A stretch of 64,000 bases of DNA from Hyalella azteca. Lineage: Eukaryota; Arthropoda; Malacostraca; Amphipoda; Hyalellidae. Location of the stretch: the NCBI RefSeq assembly GCF_000764305.2, contig NW_025934863.1, positions 250,431 through 314,430 of the forward strand, written 5' to 3'. Shown here in pieces: positions 1 through 12,017 of this stretch (position 1 is the stretch's first letter; each line of letters begins with the position of its first letter). Both the position numbers and the translations under genes were made by a program. The notes below the pieces were generated by a model, which was given only the letters and a program-made list of their open reading frames with translations, had not been told where the DNA came from and searched no databases.

Positions 1-174
1 GGATTATAGCTTGTTTGACTTGCCGATTACTTCGGTTTCTAATTAATTATTGGGAGCTCTTCGATGGATTGCTCCTGGGCCATAAACTCTCTCCAAGCTC
101 GCGTCAGCAACGCAATCATTCTCGGCAATCGCTCGCTCAAATTTCGGCTTAGCAACACGATTGAATAAGATATT

Positions 175-345
175 GCCTTATATCTAATTTCCTTGTGATG
201 AAATATGCATCACATCTTATCTCCTAGTGATGATATATCCATCTCATCTTATCTCCATGTTATTATGCTTTCATCACATCTTGTTTGAATGTGATCAAAC
301 GCCATTTACTTTTAATTTCCATGTGATCTTATTTCCATCTCATGT
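175..345. repeat. degenerate tandem repeat (TTATCTCC / GTGATG)
   Basis: Three to four imperfect units of roughly 45 bp share the words CATCACATCTTATCTCC, TCCATGTGAT and ATTTCC. Divergence is high and the copy boundaries are unclear. I see no coding potential. Confidence 0.45.
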
Positions 346-1660
346 CTGCAAGACATTTTCCCTGTCAAATAATGTAGAGATCATCAATTTCACGTAACAG
401 AAAATTAGCCAATGACTCACAAGTAATAAATAAATTTTATATGCAACTTATTTCTCCTATTTTATATATCTATATACAGTATATATCCTATCTTCCTATC
501 ACTTATACCACAGATTACTAACGCCCTCTAATATAATCTATAATTAAAAATATAAGAAAAACAAAATTTAATAATTGTCTCTCATGATTTCGAACATTGT
601 AATAAATTAGTCAATTATGAGCACGACGTGCGACTGTGGAAGGAATGCTAACTGAAAAAAATTATGTGATTTAACCAAGTAAAAAAGTTCAGTATTTTCA
701 GAAAAAGGAAGTGGCGAAGTCAAGACAACAGGGATGCCACATCACACTGATATATATTGAGCGACCTTCATTGTTTAAGAAATTTCCCCAATCCTGCATA
801 TATTTTATTCCAAAAAAATGGATTTCCATTTAATCCGCAAAGTATTAATGATAAGGATCATGAGCATCTTGAGCCTCTGAAATCCTAACGTCAATTTATT
901 TTGCATTTATTTGTCTAATACTATTAGTCGGGCTTGGAATGAATTTGACTGTAAACTACTGTCAAGTTGTTTTGAATTAAAATTTCAAAAAACTCTTATA
1001 GCCTTTGGTAACATTTTCGATTCAATAATTATTTATACTGCTTAATTTCTATTATTGCAGAAAAATCATCAGATACCTCACGCATCGTTTTCTAATAATT
1101 AAATCATTAAATTGCAGAATTGCTCAGAAATACATGGAACACAAAAACTAAACAAAGAGAACAAATTACGTGAACATTTCATAATTTAAACTGGAAAGGC
1201 GGGAAATATGTTCTCTCACATATACGCACGATGATCATTCATGTCAGTTCTTTTCTATCAAACGATCATGACCAAATTTAAACCAAATAACCAAATTTGA
1301 ACCTGATAAATAGGTTCAGATTTGTTCAGCATCTGACGTTCATCCCCGGAGCGCGGATACTTATTCCGATTTTAACCCCTAACGTCAAAAGAAACTATTG
1401 AAAGCTACGTAAATTTCTATACAAATTTTCTGATTGCCAATGAAAACTGAGCATTTGTCACGAGTGGTAAGAAATGACCAATTAATACAAAAACTCTGAG
1501 AATATTTCTTGACGAGTCAGACACCGGATTACTCGACATCCGCAGATCAATATTCAATGGACACCTTCGATCAGGTGAAGCGTCATTAGGTTTTATTTGC
1601 TCTACGTGCTTAGTTCCTGTCGATTTGTCCGTGATCGAAGCTTGCAACTCAGAGACCCAA
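346..1660. other. unique A+T-rich DNA, no gene seen
   Basis: Low-complexity-leaning A+T-rich sequence. Open frames are short and interrupted. I recognise no repeat, RNA gene or exon. Confidence 0.5.
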
Positions 1661-1985
1661 GTTACATTTCGTGATTGGACCGCGTGGAACAATAACCATT
1701 GCGCGCGCTTGCTCTATAGGTCATTGAGCGCACTGCGATGTATATCGCGGTGGGTTAATTATTGCGCACTCTACGATTATCGCTGCGACGGTGACAATAA
1801 AGTTCGAACGGAAAGGGGGCTTCGAACTTGCAAGCCTCCGCAATTCCCTCGAAAAAATTATCGGAAGGACAAGTGCCACTTACTGGGACCCGTCGGCAGC
1901 TGCAGTAAACGCACCGGTAAACCAGGTTAAAAAGACATCAACCGAGAGGCTGCGTGTGGCCCGACGTCCATCCTTTGCAAGGAGG
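1661..1985. other. GC-richer complex island
   Basis: Clearly richer in G+C and CpG than its surroundings and not repetitive. Short open frames exist in several phases but match no family I know. It could be a regulatory or conserved non-coding block, or an unrecognised exon. Cross-species alignment would decide. Confidence 0.2.
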
Positions 1986-2334
1986 AAAATATTGTGTCTC
2001 CTTGCAAGAGTTGTTAATGCTGCACTATATACACAATTTAGTGATTATGAATGAAGTTGAATAATAAATTTACATGTCATTTCGAAGTGGGTAAATTGTG
2101 TACCGAGAGCAAAGAACGCACTATTAATTTACTTTTTAGTAAGACTGAAATAAATACCCGATGTTGTCCAGTAAACGGTTAGAATTTTTCCGTGAGGGTT
2201 TTTTCAATCCTAAACTTTTTCAGAAGTTGTCACAATTCTTGCGAGTTTTGGTCGTACTGCAGCAATGAAAATGAATATTGTTCGAGGTCTTAGCAATAAT
2301 TCAGTCACAATATAGAGTCAGAGACAACGACTGA
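1986..2334. other. unique A+T-rich DNA
   Basis: No gene, repeat or structured element recognised. Confidence 0.5.
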
Positions 2335-2560
2335 AATGGACCTGTACATATACCGTTAGCAATGACTGAATTTGGTTTTATATACTCTTCGGTACGACTT
2401 ACATTGAACTGCATTTACCGTTCAAAACGAATAAAGTGAACCTGAACTGTTAGCGTATAAAGTGAATAAAGTGAACTGTTAGCGAATAAAGTGAATAAAA
2501 TGAACGGTTAGCAACGAATTAAATCGACATCTATACCGTTAGCAACGACCTAAATGAACC
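2335..2560. repeat. degenerate repeat (GTTAGC / AATAAAGTGAA)
   Basis: Repeated words ACCGTTAGCAA(C/T)GAC and AATAAAGTGAACTGTTAGCG recur at about 20-50 bp spacing. At least five imperfect copies of the GTTAGC core are visible. Confidence 0.5.
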
Positions 2561-2835
2561 GAAATAGACTCGTGGAGCTGGCCGGGGGAGAGCGTGTCAA
2601 TAAGACTAAAAGCGCAAAACATGGCCAGGAAGCCAGATGCTGTCGTAAGAAGGAATTATACGAGCAAACTTTGTTTGATGCCGCGTTGACGGCAGAGTGT
2701 TTCATTCGTTGCCTCGGGACAGACGCTTTCCTCAACGAGACTTGCTTCAAATTTCGTCTTAAATACGCACCAAGTTCGGAAGGGTGCTCGGAAAAATACG
2801 GCACTATAGAAGCACTCAAGAGGATGCGTACATAG
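2554..2835 (+). other. unrecognised 93-codon ATG open frame
   Basis: An ATG-initiated frame of 93 codons lies in a GC-richer stretch. The predicted peptide is basic at its N-terminus and carries several cysteines in its C-terminal half. I see no signal peptide, membrane segment or domain motif, and the opposite strand is also open across the same bases, which weakens the coding case. It may simply be a GC-rich island, or an exon with unseen splice partners. Confidence 0.12.
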
Positions 2836-3225
2836 TTACCAGAACTATAACTTTTATAGGCAAATTCTTCAATTTATTGTTCTGCAAAAAATAACAAATT
2901 TTACGCTTGTGTCCATTTATATTCATATGAATTAATGATGCAGTGTCTCGTTCATGAAGTCTGAACCCAAACATTGGAATGGGGTAAAATCCAATATGAA
3001 ACCATGTTCTTCGATTTATTTTAAAACGTTGAACTGAGGTATCGTAAGCTGAGGCAGACGAAAGTCAAAATATTTCGTAGATGAACGCAGGTACTGCATT
3101 TCGGCAGTGCATCGCGGGCATACTAAGAAACATAACCACAGTAACGGTACAATTTCAAAATTCAATACATAATCTTTATAACGGCTGCATTGTAATCTCC
3201 ATAACGGCTGCAAACGGTAAAAATA
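2836..3225. other. unique A+T-rich DNA
   Basis: Nothing recognised. Confidence 0.5.
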
Positions 3226-3480
3226 TCACACATTATGTAGATGGAGCTCGCGAAATCATGGGAGAATTTTCGGTGGCCGCGCAAGGGTGGCCACCATAAG
3301 AGGTTGCAAACGTCTCCCCTCGAGACCCTCATATCTGGAGCGCAGTTTCGGACTGCAATTCAAGCTCCAAAACCGAGTCAAGATATGCAAAGAAGCGTCA
3401 GCTCGGGACCGGAGATTAAAACGCGTTACAGCTTCTTTCTGAGGGCACATTTGTGATACACTGAAGTGGATTCTGCTATT
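3226..3480. other. GC-richer complex island
   Basis: Non-repetitive, higher G+C, with CpG-containing words such as GGTGGCCGCGCAAGGG. Overlapping short frames on both strands show no recognisable protein. A conserved non-coding element is possible. Confidence 0.2.
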
Positions 3481-3639
3481 CGCATGCATGTGGCCGGCCG
3501 CCAAAACTATGCATATTAACAAAAATGACTAAATAGGATGAAATTATTTTGAATCAACAATAAGAGCGTAGGCTAAATAAAATTTAAATGAATAAAATGC
3601 TGGAAAAAGGAAAACATTGAAACTTTCCATTCAGCGAAA

Positions 3640-3800
3640 TCTCCCACTTTCGGAACTGAATCACACAAATTCGGGACTGAATCTCACATATTCGGGACTG
3701 CAAAATCTGAAATCAGGACTTTAAAATCTGAAATCGGGGCTGCAAAATTTGAAATTGGGACTGCAAAGTCTCGCATATTCGGAACTGTCCCGCATATTAA
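3640..3800. repeat. about 24-bp tandem repeat (TCGGGACTG)
   Basis: Roughly seven degenerate copies containing ATTCGGGACTG or AAATCGGGGCTGCAAAA, spaced about 22-26 bp, end at the last TCGGAACTG near 3787. Confidence 0.65.
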
Positions 3801-5088
3801 ATCTACTTAAAATTGGTTGCTGGAACGCAGTTTTCATGTTTTCTGGAGCCTCCTTGGACACTCAGCTTTGTAAGTGAACGCAAAAGAAAAGCGAGCAGCT
3901 CCTGGAAGAAGCAAATGCAATAAATGATCCCCTAAGGAGGCAGCGCTTTAATGGCCACCCAACCTCTTGAGCGCCTCAGAAAACAAGACCAGGATTTTGG
4001 AAGCACTTTATGGAGATAAGGAAGAGGCTACTTAAGGTGGACGTGGGTCTCAGACGTTATCTTATCGATCCAACACAAAGACTGCGGCAAATAACTTCTC
4101 AACTAAAGCCACTTAAACAACGCGATCAGGCTTAAATGGAGTGCCTGAACACAACCTTATTGTAGTCATGGAAAAATTTAGACGGGCAATGAAATATAGA
4201 TTATTAAAATAGAAGCAGCAAAAATAGAATCTGTACCTAGACAACGAACGGCTTAACCAGAATAAATTTGACTGAGAACTTAAAGTGTAAGATATTCACG
4301 TAAGCCTGAGTACATGGAAAGTTAGATGTCGAAAAAAACTTGCCTGAAATGCGTTAATACGTGACGCTGGTCTGAGGTCTTTATTCGTACTTTTTCTTTC
4401 CTATCCGCTATCTCTATTTTCTATTTAAATATCATCTAAAACATTCCTACACTTTTACTTCTAATTAATTCTAAATATATATGCCCATATGGTGAGTAAA
4501 ATCTCAATATTTTAAACATTAAATACTTTTTAAACCAAAACTTCTACAGCCTTCATGAATATTATGATGAAAATGAAAGCGTTTGACGTCACAGCACGCT
4601 CAGGCTACCGTTTCTAATAATAATTAAAACTGGAAAGCCATAACGTAATTGAACGACCAGGTTATTTGATATTGTGAGTGGCAAAATAAATTGTGTCATT
4701 TATGATGAAAAATAATATTATTATTTATGAGACCCCGTTGTAGAATCCTGTTTTCAAATAGTGAAGCGTAGAACATGACGTGACGATCTACTATCTACTG
4801 AACGCAACAAATTAATTCTTACTAACTGAAAATGTAACGATTTACCGATGACTTTGGCCACATGGGAATTCTAATTAATGATTTAACGGCATGAATATAA
4901 TTAAAACATTATATGTACATCAACAGTATATGATCAAAGCCATGAACAAGAGCAAGCAGCGACTTAGAAGAAATTTATAAAAGAAAGAAATAGAAGAAAT
5001 ATGTATAATAGAAGTACATATATAAATAATAAAATAAAAATATCCACAATAGAAAAAGAAATATATATATAAAACGCCGAGGGAGTGA
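3801..5088. other. unique A+T-rich DNA, no gene seen
   Basis: No exon-like frame or dispersed repeat recognised. The last 100 bases grade into A-rich, low-complexity sequence before the 22-bp array. Confidence 0.5.
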
Positions 5089-5309
5089 AATAACGTAGGA
5101 GTTACTTTAAAATAACGTAGGAGTTACTTTAAAATAACGTAGGAGTTACTTTAAAATAACGTTGGACTTACTTTAAATAACGTAGGAGTTACTTTAAAAT
5201 GACGTAGGAATTACTTTAAAATGACGTAGGAATTACTTTAAAATAACATAGGAGTTACTTTAAAATAACGTAGGAGTTACTTTAATATAACGTATGAGTT
5301 GCTGTAGGA
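5089..5309. repeat. 22-bp tandem array, about 10 copies
   Basis: The unit is AATAACGTAGGAGTTACTTT plus AA. Copies start at 5089, 5111, 5133 and 5155, then at 5177 (after one 21-bp unit), 5198, 5220, 5242, 5264 and 5286. Most differ by 0-2 substitutions; the last is degraded. Confidence 0.93.
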
Positions 5310-5724
5310 AGCCTCATTATTCTTTCACACGCTGATTTATGTCATCACTGGCCCTAGTGAGAAAAAATTTATGTGGCGGCACGCGTCTTTTTTAAGCATC
5401 AAATAAACATTATTCACGAGAAAATTGAGAGGGATTCTTTAGAGGTTCGTCTGAAAAAACATCATGAATCACTGAAGGGTGCTGACAGCGTTTGTTGCGT
5501 TCGCAAAAACTTGTTGGAATTTTTTATTTCAAAAAGAGGCACATTATTTGCTGTCGGAACGCTTACAATATTTATTGTTTCACTTCAGATAATTTATAAA
5601 TTAATATAAATAATTCAGATAATTTAAAAATGAATATAATTTATAAATTTATGTTTATTATGTTCGATCACTTGTATAATCCTATTATCTGGAAAAATAA
5701 ATACGGGAATGTTGGTAATGATAT
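5310..5724. other. unique DNA between repeat array and PAL copy 1
   Basis: Contains one open frame of 78 codons (5373-5609, plus strand) with a hydrophobic tail, but its first codon is GTG and the peptide is not recognisable. Probably non-coding. Confidence 0.4.
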
Positions 5725-5900
5725 AAAAAATATAACTCAGTACTCACTGCAGTGAGCAATAGAGAGCGCATTTTCTCGTCGACGAAAACTTGAGGTCACG
5801 GACAGACAGACAGACAGACGGGCGGACAGACGGCCAGACAGACGGACATGGCGAGCACAATAGTGCATTTTTTCCATAAATGAGGAAATGCGCTAAAAAC
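5725..5900 (-). mobile_element. PAL dispersed element, copy 1
   Basis: One of seven related 144-191-bp elements in the window. Read on the minus strand it runs from AGCGCATTTCCTCATTTATG, through GTGCTCGCCATGTCC and a long GTCC/GTCT tetranucleotide tract, to TCGTCGACGAGAAAATGCGC, then CACTGCAGTGAGTACTGAG and a T-run. The internal tetranucleotide tract is long here (about 5808-5849). The usual 16-bp palindrome is degraded to TACTCACTGCAGTGAGCA. No coding capacity; non-autonomous. Confidence 0.85.
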
Positions 5901-6493
5901 AGTAGCTCAGTAGAAATTTATTCAGCTTTTATCCAAATGGAATTAACGGATCAATTTGCGGTAAACTTTGTTTCTTACTACTTAGGTGAACGGATGTGGA
6001 CAAGGTTTTGGGTCTGGGTTTCGACTTCAATATAAATAAATAGAGGCAGCTGCAGAGTAGTCTGCGTATATACGTGAGCACGTAAGATATACGTCGCCCC
6101 TGGTTGTTCTGAAGTAAATAAAAAAATACGCTTGAATTGCTGCTGATAAAAATATACGAGTAAGTAACTCAAGAAATAATCGAGATAACATTGAGAATAA
6201 TTCAATAGTCAAATGAGAACATAATTACCTTAAATGAAAAATCCACTTAAGAGGCTGAAGCCAAGCAATGCGCCGCGTTAAATTAGTAAGAATGATTAGC
6301 CCAGTGAGATTATAAATTAAAGCATGCGGTTAATTGGAATTAGTAATAGTTGCGGAGAAGTAACTTAAGATTTTGATTTGAACAAACTGGGCCAATCAAG
6401 TGCATGACATGCAAATGAATGAAGTTGATGAATAGGAGGAACTTTAAGGCAAGACTCGCTGGCAAAACCGGCAGCTGTCAAGGCTCATCTTCT
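5901..6493. other. unique DNA with a homeobox/octamer-like island
   Basis: The second half (about 6240-6480) is more complex. It contains GCAATGCGCCGCG (6265-6277), several TAATTA-type cores and an octamer ATGCAAAT (6409-6416). The 13-mer recurs at 62665-62677 in another octamer-containing island. A regulatory role is possible but unproven. Confidence 0.2.
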
Positions 6494-6637
6494 TTTTAGT
6501 GCATTTTCTCATTTAAAAAAATGCACTATTGTGCTCGCCATGTCCGTCTGTCTGTCCGTCCGTGAATTCACGTTTTCGTCGACGAAAAAATTCGCGCTCT
6601 GTCACTCACTGCAGTGAGTACTGAGTTATATTTTTTA
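6494..6637 (+). mobile_element. PAL dispersed element, copy 2
   Basis: Begins TTTTTAGTGCATTTTCTC (one change in the first arm) and carries a short GTCC/GTCT tract. It has the perfect palindromes TTTTCGTCGACGAAAA and ACTCACTGCAGTGAGT and ends GAGTTATATTTTTT. At about 144 bp it is the shortest copy, mainly because the tetranucleotide tract is short. Confidence 0.88.
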
Positions 6638-6865
6638 CTAGATTAAAGGTAGAGGCGACGTAAACTCTTTCTTCACTTTAAGAGAGATGGGAATTTTAAA
6701 TATAAATTTTAACATTTGAATTTTCAAAATCTGTCCATTAAATTTCTAATAGAAATAATACCATTGAAATAAAATAATAAAAAATTCTGCCATTGATGTG
6801 CATCTATTGATTAAATAATAGAGAAATCCCATTGAAGAAATAAAAATTGAATTGTCATCAATGAA
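6638..6865. other. A+T-rich spacer between PAL copies
   Basis: Weak internal repetition around CCATTGA and AATAAT words. No gene. Confidence 0.4.
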
Positions 6866-7017
6866 TAAAAAATATAAATCAGTACTGACTGCAGTGAGTG
6901 ACAGAGAGCGCATTTTCTCGTCGACTAAAACATGAGGCCACGGACGGACAGACAGACAGACGGACGGACATGGCGAGCACAATAGTGCATTTTTCCATAA
7001 ATGAGAAAATGCGCTAA
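6866..7017 (-). mobile_element. PAL dispersed element, copy 3
   Basis: In plus-strand order: an A-run, TATAAATCAGTACTGACTGC, GAGCGCATTTTCTCGTCGAC, a GACA/GGAC tract, CATGGCGAGCACAATAGTGC, and CATAAATGAGAAAATGCGCT. The central palindrome has one substitution (TGACTGCAGTGAG). Confidence 0.88.
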
Positions 7018-7194
7018 ATAGAAAGAAATTCCTTCATGGAATATATGAAAGAGGAGAACCACAGTTGAATTTAAAATTTCCGAAGCAACCAACCAAATTG
7101 TCAGCAGTTATATGAGGAATTGACGCACATATTTTATTGACTCTCGGAACTTACGGCACCTGCGATAACGCAATATTTGTCGGCAAACTGACGA
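7018..7194. other. unique spacer
   Basis: Short unique stretch with nothing recognised. Confidence 0.4.
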
Positions 7195-7765
7195 ATGAGG
7201 GATTCTGTGTCATGAGGGGTTTTTCGTCATCACGAGAGTATTTTCGACATCACCAGGGTGTTTTCGAAACCTTAAGGGCTTTTTCGATGTCACGAAGGTT
7301 TTTCCGGTGTATGAGATGCTTTTCTGTGTCACGATTGTTTCTTTGTCGAGGTCACTGCGATCTTTTAACATCATGAAAGATTTAACAACATCACGGTTTT
7401 TATTCTGTCACCATGAGCATTTTCCCACGAATCTATGGATTTTTATCCCACGAGGTTGTGCGTGTGGCCCGGAGGATATTTTACGTCAGGGTTATTTTTC
7501 CGATTTCAGTAGATTTGGCGACGTCACGGGGATCTTTCCGACGTCAGAATAATTTCAGAAGTCATGTTTATTTTGCAATCAATACAATTTTTTTGCGACG
7601 TCACATGGCTTTTCCTATAGTTGCTACTTTTTCCTGTAACATCACCATGATTTTTCCGACTTCATGAGTTTTTTTTTGCCACTTGACGAGGTTTTTGTGA
7701 CATCATAAGTTTTTTCTTTGGCGTCACATGATTTTTTTCGGCGTCACATAATTTTTTCGACGTCA
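7195..7765. repeat. degenerate tandem repeat with ACGTCA cores
   Basis: About 20 imperfect units of 22-32 bp, each a T-run followed by C(G/A)ACRTCACGAGG-type sequence, for example TTTTTCGTCATCACGAG, TTTTCGACATCACCAGGG, GCGACGTCACGGGG and TTTTTCGGCGTCACATAA. Many keep the half-site ACGTCA or GTCAC. Open frames across it are by-products of the repeat. Confidence 0.7.
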
Positions 7766-9643
7766 TGTGGTGGCTGTTACTATGCAGCGCCTGCAGATCG
7801 CGTCTCCAGCGCTCATCAAGTTGCGAAGATGAGCAAACTTCAGACGCATTTTTCGTGCCGTTGGGGCTGCATTTTTGACTTCATTAGTGATTAATTACGT
7901 TCATTAAGCTGTCAAAAATGCAATTAGTGAGAATAGATCGGAGTTTTTGACCAGTCCCCTGACCATAAAAAAAATTCATAATATTAGTGAACATTATCGA
8001 TTTATGGCAAAATACAGTGTTTCAATTTACCCGATGTCATCGAAATTTTCGCATTTAAAACTTGAATTTTCGTCGATAATCAATGTAGGAACAAACAAGA
8101 AACTTACTAACTAATAAGTATAAAAACTCAAATTTAATATGACAAATCCTAAAGTCCTCCATAGCAACATTATAAAGCTAACGATAAAAAGGCACCCAAA
8201 GCAAAACTGAAGCTTAACCTCATAAATGCTTGCTTTCGCTCAATATTTTTTCAATGTTTTCAAATGTGATAAAAATTAAACTAAATGCAGCCAAAAACTG
8301 TGTGCAGAATGAAACCTAAAAGCGGGGAAACTCATATGAATTTCGTTATTTTCAACTTATGATTCATGTCCTCATTAAAGTTCCCTCGTCTTGTTTTACT
8401 TTGTCATCAGCAATCGAGAATCCAAGACACAAATAAATCTTAGAACCCTGAGATATATCGACAAATACACCAAACATGGTGTACCAAATACAGGAACCAA
8501 ATACAGGAAACAGGGTTCGTTCGTTTTCAAATTGTAATATTACTGTTATTATAGTTGATTCTCACGTAATCGGTTGCACTCATGTACGATCCATGATTCA
8601 CAGTATGGCTTTAAGCATAATCATTTATTCAGTGACTACGGTTAATTATAACTGTTTTTCATGATTTATTTATGAAGCTCTCCCAAAAACAAAACCGAAT
8701 TATTGTATTAAACAATATTGCTTGGCAATCGCTTCTTTGACAAAATATCCTACACACAAAAAAATATTGCAAAATAAAATATTGCATATAGGAGAAACGG
8801 TCGTCCCCTCCTTGATTTTGGGTTTAAAATCCTGAACGCAAAAACGCGTTACGCCAGTCGAGGTCCGGCAGATTTGCTGCGGCCCCCGAGCTCAGCGGGA
8901 CTCGGTTCTGCGTCCTGGAGTTTAATTAAAGCTTAAGCTTTTATCATTGCATTTGGCTACACTAATCCACGGTCAGTAATTGGAGTTTGACTGAGTAATA
9001 ACTGGACACGGGGCTGCCGTCGACATTTTTAGGGGGGACTTCTTCACAGGGTAATTGGGAGCCCTTGTTCTCTCCAGCTTGATTAGTTTGCCGGCTGGAC
9101 GGTCAAGCCTAATATGAAGTTTCAAAATCACGTGTATTTTAAAATAAACCATATATTTGGCATCCACAGAAATGGGTTCTCTAATTCAAAACGAATAAAC
9201 TTTTTCGTTTGAATATTTTTGTTAGATAATCTAAAAGAAATACTAATTCAACTGACAAATATTGATTCAAGTGACACCCTTATTTTCGTGTATATTCAAA
9301 ATTGCATATTCAAAGAAGTTTTCAGTTCTCAGTTGCAAAACTGCCAACGAGTTGCGTGCGACCAAAGGACTGAACTGATACGAAATACTAAAACTATCGC
9401 GCCAAAACTCGACCGGAATGTCCTGCGGCCAGCGAGGTCATCGAAGCTCCGTAGCCGCGCTTTTGAAGTCCAACGAGCGCAATTAATACACAAAATTCAA
9501 TCGCAGATGACGAGGTTGGGATGGAAGAGCAATTGCAGTTCATTGATTGTTGGAGGGAAGCTGCAGCCTCGGCCGGGCAGTACAATAGCGATGGAGCGCT
9601 CAACCGCGTGCTGGAGGAGGCATTCTTTGTGGCGTTGACATGG
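7766..9643. other. unique DNA, no gene seen
   Basis: Mostly A+T-rich. GC-richer patches lie at about 8800-9080 and 9410-9640. A 139-codon frame (9219-9638, plus) begins with TTG rather than ATG and gives no recognisable protein. The last part runs into the 28-bp minisatellite. Confidence 0.4.
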
Positions 9644-10291
9644 AATATGGCAGATACAGGGATGACTGTGGTGTGTGGCAGATACAGGGATGACTGTCGT
9701 GTATGGCAGACACAGGGATGACTGTGGTGTATGGCAGATACAGGGATGACTGTGGTGTATGGCAGAGACAGGGATGACTGTGGTGTATGGCAGATACAGG
9801 GATGACTGTGGTGTATGGCAGATACAGGGGTGACTGTGTGTGTGGCAGAGACAGGGATGACTGTGGTGTATGGCAGATACAGGGATGACGGTGGTGTTTG
9901 GCAGAGACAGGGATGACTGTGGTGTATGACAGAGACAGGGATGACTGTGGTGTATGGCAGATACAGGGATGACTGTGGTGTATGGAAGAGACAGGGATGA
10001 CTGTGGTGTATGGAAGAGACAGGGATGACTGTGGTGTATGGCAGATACAGGGATGACTGTGGTATATGGCAGAGACAGGGATGACTGTCGTGTATGGTAG
10101 ATACAGGGATGACTGTGGTGTATGGCAGATACAGGGATGACTGTGGTGTATGGCAGATACAGGGATGACTGTGGTGTGTGGCAGATACAGGGATGACTGT
10201 GGTGTATGGCAGAGACAGGGATGACTGTCGTGTATGGCAGACACAGGGATGACTGTGGTGTATGGCAGACACAGGGATGACAGTGGTGGAT
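9644..10291. repeat. 28-bp minisatellite, about 23 copies
   Basis: The unit is TGTGGTGTATGGCAGA followed by TACAGGGATGAC, recurring every 28 bp. Variants are mostly GATACA/GAGACA/GACACA and TGTGG/TGTCG; one unit near 9830-9845 is 2 bp short. Because 28 is not a multiple of three, the minus strand is open in all three phases, giving overlapping frames of 200-300 codons. These translate to a 28-residue repeat rich in H, S, P and C. I read them as artefacts of the repeat, not genes. Confidence 0.95.
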
Positions 10292-11256
10292 GACAAGCAT
10301 ATACTGGGTGTGATGCAGGCAGATGCAGGAGATTTGATTAAAATGTTGTTTCGGTTGAATGTTGTTGAAATTTTCTAATGATGAATCGTAAAATGAGTAA
10401 CGTACGAGAAATTACTGTCAAAAAAAGAAGCTGAATTTATTTTGTAATATCGATGATAACTTTTTAATATGCGTGTGTTAAATAATGAATTTTCGGCGAC
10501 TTGTAACAAGTGAAGAATTTATTTATTTTCCAGTAAATAAGCAATTTTGCGTAATATTGCAGCGAAAAGTCTAGCTGGGTTAATTATATCAATGAAAACA
10601 TGCTTACTATTTTATTAAATTTCCTAGAAGTAAGTCACGAGAACTGATGTATAAAAATAATTTTTTAGACAAGCAACTACAGAAGTGTTTGTTTTTTTCC
10701 TTGGTTAAGGGTAGGAAGAAACCTAAGCCTGGTAGAACGTACAATGCCGGAGCAGAACGGCAACCAGAGTTGGCTTTTGTCCTGCAGCCGTGCAGCTGAG
10801 AAGAAGCGGTCGTCTGTCACTTTCATTATTACAATCAATATATATATTTTAAAATTAATGCAAAAAATAGGCTTCGCACGCCCTGCTCTTATTTTGCACG
10901 CACAAATCGACAGATGATTAGAGACAAAATGCGAAAATACGAGCTAACTGCTAAATATACGGACTAATTACTTACATTGTCAATGCACATCAATTACTTG
11001 GCGAATAATGCACATGTTTGCTTTCATCCAACTTAAATTAAATGTTTTATGTACTTTGATTTTGATTTTGGGACGAAGTCATTCATAATGAGCAATAGTT
11101 GTTGCACAATTTAAAACTTTGATTTTGTGCAGAACTACGAAGTTCATTTTAATAATTATTTATTTTTCAGTATATTTAAAATCAGGTAAAACAAAACTTC
11201 ACAGACTTCAGAACTTAAGCAACAACCACGCAACATAATTCAAAAGCCCTCGCAAG
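10292..11256. other. unique A+T-rich DNA
   Basis: No gene or dispersed repeat recognised. Confidence 0.5.
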
Positions 11257-11873
11257 ATAATTCACCATAATATTCGCAAAACAAAATAACTCACTATAAT
11301 ATTCGCAAAATAATTCACCGTAATATTCGCAAAATAAATCCCTATATTATTCGCTAAATAATACACTTTAATTTTCGCAAAATAATTCACTATACTATTC
11401 GCATAATAAATCACTACAATATTTGCAAAATAATTCACTATAATATTTGCAAAATAATTCACTATAATATTCGAAAAATTATTCACTATAATATTTGCAA
11501 AATAATTCACTCTAATATTCGCAAAATAATTCACTCTAATATTTGCAAAATAATTCACTCTAATATTCGCAAAATAATTCACTATAATATTTGCAAAATA
11601 ATTCACTATAATATTCGAAAAATAATTCGCAATAATATTCGCAAAACATTTCTCTATAATATTCGCAAAAAAATAATTCACTATAATATTTGCAAAATAA
11701 TTCACTATAATATTCGAAAAATAATTCACTATAATATTCGCAAAACATTTCACTATAATATTCGCAAAATAATTCACTATAATATTCGCAAAATAATTCA
11801 CTATAATATTTGCAAAATAATTCACCATAATATTTGCACAATAATACACTATATTATTCGAAATATAATTCAC
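11257..11873. repeat. 24-bp A+T-rich tandem array, about 25 copies
   Basis: The unit is TAATTCACTATAATATTCGC plus AAAA. Variants are TTCGC/TTTGC/TTCGA and CTATA/CTCTA. The 24-bp unit is exactly eight codons, so the minus strand stays open for about 200 codons with an eight-residue repeat (NYFANIIV). This is a repeat artefact. Confidence 0.93.
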
Positions 11874-12017
11874 TATATCTCCTCGTCGAGATAATAATTC
11901 CCAGGACCTCCCCCAGAAAAAAAATTTTCACAACTGCTCCACCCGCTAAATAACGATTATTCAATTCTCAATATATTAATTCATTTTAATAATATTAAAA
12001 TTTTATCTTCGACAATT
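11874..12017. other. spacer between arrays
   Basis: A+T-rich sequence with a short CCTCCCCC patch. Nothing recognised. Confidence 0.4.

Noticed and set aside
5089..5309. Possible CRISPR-like array
   Set aside because: The 22-bp units are contiguous with no spacers, and the sequence is eukaryotic in style.
5808..5849. GACA/GGAC runs as independent microsatellites
   Set aside because: They occur at the same internal position in every PAL copy, so they belong to the element.
6409..6416. Octamer ATGCAAAT as a regulatory site in its own right
   Set aside because: Several occurrences are expected by chance in 64 kb of A+T-rich DNA. Only the clustering with other motifs was kept as a suggestion.
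9219..9638. 139-codon plus-strand frame
   Set aside because: It begins with TTG, not ATG, has no recognisable domain and runs into a minisatellite.
9394..10300. Three overlapping minus-strand frames of 214-300 codons
   Set aside because: All read the same 28-bp minisatellite in different phases. A real repeat protein would show one phase and a coding bias.
11262..11873. 203-codon minus-strand frame with an NYFANIIV repeat
   Set aside because: An artefact of a 24-bp A+T-rich array.
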